Assembly: GCA_938084875.1 (NCBI GenBank)
Contig: CALKFX010000064.1
Coordinates: 1 to 10,272, forward strand
Direction: 5' to 3'
Source of the DNA: an uncultured Flavobacteriales bacterium
Lineage (GTDB): Bacteria > Bacteroidota > Bacteroidia > Flavobacteriales_D > Parvicellaceae
Length of the DNA stretch: 10,272 nucleotides
Made by a program: the position numbers and the translations under genes. Under the pieces are notes generated by a model, which saw only the letters and a program-made list of their open reading frames with translations, searched no databases and was not told the DNA's origin. Below, piece after piece: positions 1 to 6,102 of this stretch (positions are counted from its first letter, which is position 1; each line of letters opens with the position of its first letter).

Positions 1-1019
1 CCATTAAATGCTTTGATGACGTTATTCTTAAAAGTAATTCTTTAGAATATAAGTTTGAAGCAAAAAACAAAAAACTCTTTGCTTTAAAAAGTAAGATTCT
101 TTATGGCAGTCAAATTATTCAAGAAGAACTAGAGGAGCTAAAAGCCAATTATCTTTTAATATTATCCCAGCTAAATAATTCAAAAAATGTTTATAATAAT
201 TCTTTGAGAAAGTACAATTTACTTTTAGATCTTTCGGAAATAGAGGCTTTTTATTTAGGGGATATTAGTTCTGCAAAGCAACATTTAAATAATGCAATTC
301 AAATACCAAGATTAAAAGAAAAACAAAAGGGGAATGCAAAATTGAAACTAGCCAATATTCTTGTACTGGAAGACAAAATTTGGGAAGCTTCCTTGATGTA
401 TCTTCAGATTGAAAAACAATTTAAAGACGACCAGCTAGGACATTTGGCAAAATTTAAAAATGCTCAAGTATATTATTTTTCTGGTGAATACGATTGGTGC
501 CAAGCACAACTTAAAGTTTTAAAAGCATCCACCTCTAAGTTAATAGCCAATGATGCCTTAGAGCTATCTGTATTAATTTCAGATAATTACAATATGGACA
601 CATCAGAAGTTGCTATGAAATTATTTTCTTATGCCGACATGCTCGCCTATCAACAACAATTTTCGAAAGCAAATATTTTATATGATTCTGTACTAAATAA
701 TTTTAAAAATCATTCTTTAAATGATGAAATTATTTTTAGAAAAGCAAAAATTGATTTAAAAAAACACAACTACCTAAAAGCTGTGGAGAATTTCAAACTA
801 CTTGTTGACAATTACCCTAATTCCATTTTACTTGATAATTCTTTATTTTTAATTGCTTCAATATATGAAGAAAAGATTAAAGACTTTGAACAAGCAAAGA
901 AATATTATAAGACCATTCTTTTTGACCACAAAGGGAGTTTATATGCTGCTGAATCTAGAAAAAGATTTAGAAAACTAGCAGGAAATACTAATGAGAAAAT
1001 TGAAAAAGATTCAGGATGA
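1..1019 (+). CDS. Tetratricopeptide-repeat protein, 5'-truncated by window edge
   Basis: The reading frame is open from the first complete codon at position 3, so the N-terminus lies outside the window; 338 residues are visible. The TTG at 204 falls inside this continuous frame (visible codon 68) and is not a start. The protein is almost all helical, with repeated pairs of the TPR type. Examples are the stretch around YADMLAYQQQFSKANILYDS, the following FRKAKIDLKKHNYLKAVENF, and IYEEKIKDFEQAKKYYKTIL near the C-terminus, which show the usual A/Y/F spacing of a TPR helix pair. The segment around AKFKNAQVYYFSGEYDWCQ, followed by LKASTSKLIANDALELS, matches my memory of a conserved flavobacterial TPR protein commonly encoded beside DUF4286. 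TPR domains act as protein-binding scaffolds; the partner here is unknown. The stop overlaps the next start by 4 bp (ATGA), so the two genes are probably translationally coupled. The TPR assignment is secure; any specific role is not. Confidence 0.88.
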   Translation, partial: IKCFDDVILKSNSLEYKFEAKNKKLFALKSKILYGSQIIQEELEELKANYLLILSQLNNSKNVYNNSLRKYNLLLDLSEIEAFYLGDISSAKQHLNNAIQIPRLKEKQKGNAKLKLANILVLEDKIWEASLMYLQIEKQFKDDQLGHLAKFKNAQVYYFSGEYDWCQAQLKVLKASTSKLIANDALELSVLISDNYNMDTSEVAMKLFSYADMLAYQQQFSKANILYDSVLNNFKNHSLNDEIIFRKAKIDLKKHNYLKAVENFKLLVDNYPNSILLDNSLFLIASIYEEKIKDFEQAKKYYKTILFDHKGSLYAAESRKRFRKLAGNTNEKIEKDSG

Positions 1020-1330
1020 TTTTATATAATATTACCGTAAATATCGACCACGATATTCACCAAGAATGGCTTATTTGGATGAAGGATGTACATATTCCTG
1101 ATGTTTTGTCTACTGGTTTATTTATAGAGAATAAAATTGCTAAAATTCATGCTGAGGAAGACGGTGGACTTTCTTATAGTATTCAATATTTATTAAAATC
1201 TTGGGAAGATTATAATCTATATCAATCAAATTTTGCATACCAACTACAAAAAAAATACCAAGATAAGTATGCCAATAAAAGTGTTGCCTTTAGAACAGTT
1301 TTAGAAATAATTCATGTGACCTACCCATAA
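1016..1330 (+). CDS. DUF4286 family protein
   Basis: This is a 104-residue protein starting at an ATG whose last two bases form part of the TGA stop of the TPR gene. The N-terminus (MILYNITVNIDHDIHQEWL), the following WMKDVHIPDVLSTGLF and the C-terminal VAFRTVLEIIHV are features I recognise from DUF4286, a small family largely of Bacteroidota with a ferredoxin-like alpha-beta fold suggestive of dimeric alpha-beta-barrel proteins. No biochemical function is established for the family and no catalytic residues stand out. There is no signal peptide or membrane segment, so it should be cytoplasmic. In flavobacteria I recall it between a TPR gene and the rRNA methyltransferase gene rsmA/ksgA; here the gene that follows is a PLP enzyme instead. 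Length is normal for the family. Confidence 0.9.
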   Translation: MILYNITVNIDHDIHQEWLIWMKDVHIPDVLSTGLFIENKIAKIHAEEDGGLSYSIQYLLKSWEDYNLYQSNFAYQLQKKYQDKYANKSVAFRTVLEIIHVTYP

Positions 1331-1335
1331 AAAGT

Positions 1336-2244
1336 ATGGATTTTAATTATTCTCCATTACAAAAGCTAGATCTTTCTTACTACGGAATTAAAAATCAAGT
1401 CTATGTAAAAAGAGATGATTTAATTCACCCCATTATTTCAGGAAATAAATGGAGAAAATTAAAATACAATTTTAAATATTTTAATTCTACATCTAAAAAA
1501 GGAATTGTTTCAATTGGAGGGGCTTTTTCCTCTCATATTTTAGCTCTTTCGTATCTATGTAAGGTAAATTCTATAAAATGTGTTCTTCTTGTTAGAGGTG
1601 AGCAAACCAGTCCTTTGAATGATATTTTAAAGAAATGCCATTCCTACGGTGCAATAATCGAATATATAAACAGAAAAGATTATAAAAATCCAAAATGGAT
1701 TAAAAATTTTTGTAAAGAAAAGTATAATGATTTTTTTTTCATTCCAGAGGGAGGGTCTAATTTTTACGGAATAAAAGGCTGTCAAAAAATAGTTAATGAA
1801 ATCGAAAATGATTTTGACTACATTTTTTGCGAGGTTGGGACAGGAGCAACTTTTTCTGGGATTGTTTCCTCCTTAAATAAATATCAATCTTGTTTTGGAA
1901 TAGTTGTTCTGAAAGGGGCTTTGAAAATTGGAGAAAATATTTCAAAAAAATTTGAAGCTGAATTAAAAAAACCTTTTTCAAAAAATTGGATTTTAAACCA
2001 TGATTATCATCTCGGTGGTTATGCCAAATACAGTGAAGAACTAATACTATTCATGCGAGAATTTTATAAAGTCACAGGGCTTATGACAGATCCAATTTAT
2101 TCTGGGAAGATGTTTTTTGCTCTAGTAGATCAACTAAAAAAAAACAAGAAATTAGAGAATAAAAAAGTTATTGCATTACATTCAGGTGGGTTATCTGGAA
2201 TAGAGGGATTTGAAAAAAGATATAAATTAAAAATTTTTAATTAG
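1336..2244 (+). CDS. PLP-dependent ACC deaminase / D-cysteine desulfhydrase-like enzyme
   Basis: This 302-residue fold-type II pyridoxal-phosphate enzyme belongs to the 1-aminocyclopropane-1-carboxylate deaminase/D-cysteine desulfhydrase family. Visible landmarks are VKRDDLIHPIISGNKWRKL (24-42), with K38 of the GNK motif as the expected Schiff-base lysine; the cofactor-ring loop GGAFSSH (61-67); PEGGSNFYG (137-145); the phosphate-binding EVGTGATFSG (166-175); DPIYSGKM (252-259), with Y255 at the active-site tyrosine position; and HSGGLSG near the C-terminus. Family members deaminate ACC or D-cysteine/D-serine to a 2-oxo acid and ammonia. Bacteroidota members of this length are generally uncharacterised, so the substrate cannot be assigned. 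S66 stands where the reference enzymes have Asn (SN in the loop), and A171 replaces the common Thr of GTGTT. No signal peptide is present, so it is cytosolic. It starts 5 bp after DUF4286 without a clear ribosome-binding site, and its 3' end overlaps the 3' end of recQ by 8 bp. Confidence 0.85.
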   Translation: MDFNYSPLQKLDLSYYGIKNQVYVKRDDLIHPIISGNKWRKLKYNFKYFNSTSKKGIVSIGGAFSSHILALSYLCKVNSIKCVLLVRGEQTSPLNDILKKCHSYGAIIEYINRKDYKNPKWIKNFCKEKYNDFFFIPEGGSNFYGIKGCQKIVNEIENDFDYIFCEVGTGATFSGIVSSLNKYQSCFGIVVLKGALKIGENISKKFEAELKKPFSKNWILNHDYHLGGYAKYSEELILFMREFYKVTGLMTDPIYSGKMFFALVDQLKKNKKLENKKVIALHSGGLSGIEGFEKRYKLKIFN

Positions 2245-4435
2245 CCATTTCACTCATGAACTTGATTTTCATTAACCTAAGTTCATCTTCACTATAGTCG
2301 CCATCAAATTCTTCATAAGCCTCTCTAATATCATCCGATTCGGCATCTTCTAAAAAGTAATTGTAAATTTCTTTTTGAGCATCTTCATCAATTATATTAT
2401 TTAGATAATAATCAATATTAATTTTAGTCCCAGATGATACAATATTTTCAATTTCTAATATAAGCTCTTCAATTTTTTTATTTTGACTTTTAGCAATATC
2501 TTCTAGAGGAAGTTTTCTGTCAATATTGGTAATGATATTTACCTTTTTACCACTTTTATTAACAATACTTTTCATTATAAAGTCTTGAACTCTCTCTATA
2601 TTATTTTCTTCTACATATTTTTTGATAAGCTCTATAAAAGGGGTGCCATATCTCTGAGCTTTCCCAATTCCAACACCGCTTATTTTCTGAAGTTCTTCAA
2701 AATTAATTGGATATTGCATAGTCATTTCTTCCATAGATGGGTCTTGGAAAATCACAAATGGAGGTATGTTTTTTTTAAGAGCAATACTTTTTCTAAGGTC
2801 TTTAAGCATTTTAAAAAGTTTTTCATCCAATGCGCCTCCACCAGCTTTTTGATTTAGAATTATATCTTTATCGTCCGTATCGCTAAAGTCATGATCTTTA
2901 ATTAGATCAATCTCTTTAGGATTATTTATAAAATCTTCTCCTTTTTCGGTCAATATTAATGTTCCATAAGTCTCAATTTCTTTTTTAACAAATCCAAGGA
3001 CTACAATTTGTCTAAAAACAGCATGCCAGAAGTGTACATCTTCTTCAGCTCCGCTACTAAAGAAGGGAGATTCATTGCCTTTATAGGTTTTAATTTCTGC
3101 ATTATTATTACCCACTAATATATTTGCAAAGTATTTTACCTTGTGTTTTCCATTTACGGATTTCACACAATCTAGTGCGAGTTTAACATATTTTTCACCT
3201 TTAATTTTTTCTTTTGGATTTTGAGAATTATCGCACATGTTAGCTCCTGGACCATTAATATCATCAAAATCTTCACCAAAGTAGTGTAGAAGAAATTTTC
3301 TTCGATTAATACTTGTCTCGGAATATGCTACTACTTCTTGAAGTAATTGATGACCAATTTCTTGTTCCGCCAATGGTTTCCCATGTAAAAAGTTTTCAAG
3401 TTTCTCAATGTCTTTATAACTGTAGAAAGCAAGACAATGTCCTTCACCTCCATCTCTACCAGCTCTTCCAGTTTCTTGATAATAACTTTCTAATGATTTA
3501 GGTATATCATGATGAATAACAAATCTAACATCCGGTTTGTCAATTCCCATTCCAAAAGCAATAGTAGCAACAATTACATCGCACTCTTCCATCAAAAACA
3601 TATCTTGATGTTTCGCTCTGGTATTTGGGTCCAGCCCAGCATGGTAGGGTAAAGCAGATATTGAGTTAACTTGTAATAGTTGAGCAATTTCTTCTACTTT
3701 TTTTCTGCTTAAACAGTAAATTATTCCTGATTTTCCTATTCTAGTTTTAATAAATCTAATAATTTCTTTCTGAACATTTTTCTTAGGTTTAACTTCGTAG
3801 AATAAGTTATCTCTGTTAAAAGATGCTTTGAAAACAATAGCATCAGTCATTTCTAAGTTCTTTTGAATATCAGTTTGTACTTTAGGGGTAGCGGTAGCTG
3901 TAAGAGCAATAATTGGAACATCTTCTATTGACTTGATAATCGGCTTTAATTTTCGGTATTCTGGTCTAAAATCATGGCCCCACTCAGAAATACAATGTGC
4001 CTCATCAATTGCAAAAAATGAAATTTTTATATTTTTTAAAAAGTCAATATTTTCTTTTTTAGTTAAGGATTCAGGCGCTACGTATAAAAGTTTAGTTGTA
4101 CAAGAAATTACATCATTTTTAACCTTGGTTATTTCCCCTTTGTTTAATGAAGAATTTAAAAAATGAGCAACACCATCATTATCACTAACTTGTCTTATTG
4201 CATCTACTTGGTTTTTCATTAAAGCAATTAATGGAGAAACTACAATAGCTGTACCATCAGAAATTAAAGCAGGAAGTTGATAACAAAGAGATTTCCCTCC
4301 ACCAGTAGGCATTATGACAAAAGTATTTTTACCATCAAGGAGACTGGAAATAACCATTTCTTGTTCTCCTTTAAAAGAATCAAATCCAAAGTATTTTAAT
4401 AAAGATGCTTTTAAATCGGTTTTAACAATATTCAT
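2237..4435 (-). CDS. recQ: ATP-dependent DNA helicase RecQ
   Basis: This is a 732-residue superfamily 2, 3'-5' DNA helicase that unwinds branched DNA in recombination and replication repair. The helicase motifs are complete: motif 0 (F18 to Q25), Walker A TGGGKS with K48, DEAH at 144-147, TATAT at 179-183, the motif V segment FGMGIDKPDVRF (294-305) and motif VI QETGRAGRDG (320-329). The RecQ zinc region (about 377-407) begins INRRKFLLHYFGE and continues to ANMCDNS. It keeps only C401 of the four zinc cysteines, with N377, A398 and S404 at the other three positions. A winged-helix RQC region follows (about 410-510), then an HRDC domain (about 536-611) containing GVGIGKAQRYG. The last roughly 120 residues are an extension beyond the E. 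coli-type length, which looks like the C-terminal helix-turn-helix extension of Bacteroidota RecQ and ends in an acidic tail. The gene lies 65 bp downstream of the M20 gene and may share its transcript. Its ATG start sits just ahead of motif 0 and gives the normal N-terminus. Confidence 0.96.
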   Translation of the reverse strand: MNIVKTDLKASLLKYFGFDSFKGEQEMVISSLLDGKNTFVIMPTGGGKSLCYQLPALISDGTAIVVSPLIALMKNQVDAIRQVSDNDGVAHFLNSSLNKGEITKVKNDVISCTTKLLYVAPESLTKKENIDFLKNIKISFFAIDEAHCISEWGHDFRPEYRKLKPIIKSIEDVPIIALTATATPKVQTDIQKNLEMTDAIVFKASFNRDNLFYEVKPKKNVQKEIIRFIKTRIGKSGIIYCLSRKKVEEIAQLLQVNSISALPYHAGLDPNTRAKHQDMFLMEECDVIVATIAFGMGIDKPDVRFVIHHDIPKSLESYYQETGRAGRDGGEGHCLAFYSYKDIEKLENFLHGKPLAEQEIGHQLLQEVVAYSETSINRRKFLLHYFGEDFDDINGPGANMCDNSQNPKEKIKGEKYVKLALDCVKSVNGKHKVKYFANILVGNNNAEIKTYKGNESPFFSSGAEEDVHFWHAVFRQIVVLGFVKKEIETYGTLILTEKGEDFINNPKEIDLIKDHDFSDTDDKDIILNQKAGGGALDEKLFKMLKDLRKSIALKKNIPPFVIFQDPSMEEMTMQYPINFEELQKISGVGIGKAQRYGTPFIELIKKYVEENNIERVQDFIMKSIVNKSGKKVNIITNIDRKLPLEDIAKSQNKKIEELILEIENIVSSGTKINIDYYLNNIIDEDAQKEIYNYFLEDAESDDIREAYEEFDGDYSEDELRLMKIKFMSEMAN

Positions 4436-4500
4436 TTTACGAATTCTTATTACTCTAATATAAAGAAATTAAAACTATTAGTTGACGAAGTTTATTTATA

Positions 4501-5676
4501 TTATTTACTTATTTGCTCTAGGGTAATATAGGCCATTAACCCAGATGAAATTGAAAATACTTTTTCATCAATATCAAATGTTGAAGTGTGTAATCTTTTA
4601 CTAGTTTTTCCATCACTTGTACCAATTCTATAAAAGCAGGAAGGAGAAGATTGACTTATGTAAGCAAAATCTTCAGACGTCATTCTTAAATCAAGGTTTA
4701 TTACATTTTCTTTACCTAAATATTTTTCTGCTGCATTAATTGCAGTTTTTGTTATTTGTTCATTATTGACCAAAAAAGGATATCCTACTTTTATATCAAA
4801 ATCACAAGAACCACCGGCACTTTCACAAATTGAACTTGCGATTTTTTTCATTTTTTCATGTGCAGAAAATCTCCATTTTTCATCAAACGTTCTAAACGTT
4901 CCTTTTATTTGAACCGTATCTGGAATTATATTAGTTTCTCCCTGCGCATTTACATAGCCAAAGGATAATACAGAAGGATTGTTTGGTTTGTTATTTCTGC
5001 TAACTATCTGTTGAAGATTTGTAATAATTTGAGCTGCCATTAATACAGGATCGTTTAAAAGATGCGGGAGCGCAGCATGTCCACCTTTTCCTTTCACAGT
5101 AATATAAATTTCATCTGCAGAAGCCATGTATAATCCAGGTCTAAATCCTACTTTTCCTACTTGTAAATCTGGATATACGTGTTGGGCAATACAAGCTTGA
5201 GGTTTGTTGTTAAGAAGACCATCTTCTATCATTAATTTTGCACCTCCAGGAAGTTTTTCTTCTCCCGGTTGAAAAACAAATTTTATTGTTCCATTGAAAT
5301 CTTCTTTAAGCTCATTCAGTATTAAAGCAGTTCCAATTAAGGATGCACTATGAAAGTCATGGCCACAAGCATGCATAACTCCCTTATTTTTAGACTTGTA
5401 ATCAACATTATTAGCTTCTGTAATTGGCAATGCATCTAGATCTGCTCGCAATAATATTTCTTTTGTGTCGGGATTTTTCCCTTTGATAGTTGCTATTATA
5501 CCAGTCTCAACATGACCTGTAGTAAATGGTATATCGTGTTTTCTTAGTACTGATTGAATGTATTTAGAAGTTTCATATTCTTTGAAAGAAAGTTCTGGAT
5601 GAGCATGAAGATGCTTTCGAATATTTACAGCTTCTAAAACATGTTTTTTCGCAATATTTCTTACTTTTTCTATCAT
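4501..5676 (-). CDS. M20 family metallo-amidohydrolase (N-acyl amino acid / hippurate hydrolase type)
   Basis: This 391-residue cytoplasmic M20D enzyme should hydrolyse the amide bond of an N-acyl amino acid or related conjugate. Landmarks in order are HAHPELSFKEYET (24-36); LRADLDALPI (76-85), including the D79/D81 region; MHACGHDFH (101-109), with metal ligands C104 and H106; QPGEEKLPGGA (136-146), with E139 as the general base and E140 as a metal ligand; H166 in AQHVYPD; the GKGGHAALPH lid-domain motif; MTSEDFAYI; and a C-terminal ligand H363 in RLHTSTFDID. The Cys-type metal site separates this clan from the carboxypeptidase/DapE branch. Length is normal for the group and nothing is missing. 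The substrate is not readable from sequence: aminoacylase, hippurate hydrolase and IAA-conjugate hydrolase all share these motifs. Its ATG overlaps the TGA of the upstream TauE/SafE-like gene by 4 bp, so the two are probably co-translated. Confidence 0.93.
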   Translation of the reverse strand: MIEKVRNIAKKHVLEAVNIRKHLHAHPELSFKEYETSKYIQSVLRKHDIPFTTGHVETGIIATIKGKNPDTKEILLRADLDALPITEANNVDYKSKNKGVMHACGHDFHSASLIGTALILNELKEDFNGTIKFVFQPGEEKLPGGAKLMIEDGLLNNKPQACIAQHVYPDLQVGKVGFRPGLYMASADEIYITVKGKGGHAALPHLLNDPVLMAAQIITNLQQIVSRNNKPNNPSVLSFGYVNAQGETNIIPDTVQIKGTFRTFDEKWRFSAHEKMKKIASSICESAGGSCDFDIKVGYPFLVNNEQITKTAINAAEKYLGKENVINLDLRMTSEDFAYISQSSPSCFYRIGTSDGKTSKRLHTSTFDIDEKVFSISSGLMAYITLEQISK

Positions 5677-6095
5677 TTTATGTAATGCTGAATCCCACTA
5701 ATAATCGTCTTAACAGCAGCATAAAGCATAAAAACCCCAAAGATTAATTGTACAATATGTACAGGTGTATTAAAAGTCAATTTTGACCCAATCCATCCTC
5801 CCAAAATGAAAAAAATGGCCATAATTAAAGAATAATAGAGTAGTAAGTTTTTATAATCTATGTTGTCAATAACCATATTAAATGTGCCAGTTTGGTAATA
5901 ATTGTAAAAGGCTAATATTCCAATAGGAGGAAGCATTAATGCAAGAGAGACCCCTTGAGCTTGATATTGATCTAGTTTTAAAAAATATATTAATGCTGGA
6001 ATTATAATAATACCACCACCAATTCCAATGTATCCGCTCGCAATACCAGCTGCAAGACCAATTAGTGATAAAGTAATAAATGTTGTTAAATCCAT
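5673..6095 (-). CDS. Half-length TauE/SafE (TSUP) family membrane protein
   Basis: This is a 140-residue integral inner-membrane protein with four hydrophobic segments, near residues 6-38, 48-66, 84-106 and 112-134. The first contains the glycine-rich GIGGGIIIIPAL (24-35), the signature of the TauE/SafE (TSUP) transporters, which export or import sulfite, sulfonates and other organic anions. Full-length members have about 250 residues made of two homologous halves, and this protein matches only one half. The ends look natural: a clean ATG, a normal stop and an exact 4-bp overlap with the next gene. It is therefore probably a naturally short member working as a homodimer or larger oligomer rather than a fragment; short members of this type are, as I recall, common in Bacteroidota. 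The gene lies 7 bp after the envelope gene and overlaps the M20 gene. The transported anion is unknown. Confidence 0.85.
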   Translation of the reverse strand: MDLTTFITLSLIGLAAGIASGYIGIGGGIIIIPALIYFLKLDQYQAQGVSLALMLPPIGILAFYNYYQTGTFNMVIDNIDYKNLLLYYSLIMAIFFILGGWIGSKLTFNTPVHIVQLIFGVFMLYAAVKTIISGIQHYIK

Positions 6096-6102
6096 ATTTT
6101 TC

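Noticed and set aside
204..206. TTG as the start of the TPR gene
   Set aside because: The same frame is open without stops back to position 3, and the upstream residues are helical and TPR-like, so the gene is cut by the window edge.
1731..1739. Run of nine T in the PLP enzyme gene as a phase-variable tract
   Set aside because: It encodes Phe codons in an intact frame that aligns with the family on both sides, and such runs are expected in DNA this AT-rich.
4473..4483. Palindrome AACTATTAGTT in the gap between the M20 gene and recQ, as operator or terminator
   Set aside because: The arms are 5 bp with a 1-bp centre and no GC-rich stem or following T run on the minus strand; chance is likely. 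No exact TAnnTTTG box is in this 65-bp gap either (best is TAGTTTTA, one mismatch).
5673..6095. TauE/SafE gene as a truncated pseudogene
   Set aside because: Exact ATGA coupling to the next gene and a 7-bp gap upstream leave no remnant sequence; a natural half-size member fits better.
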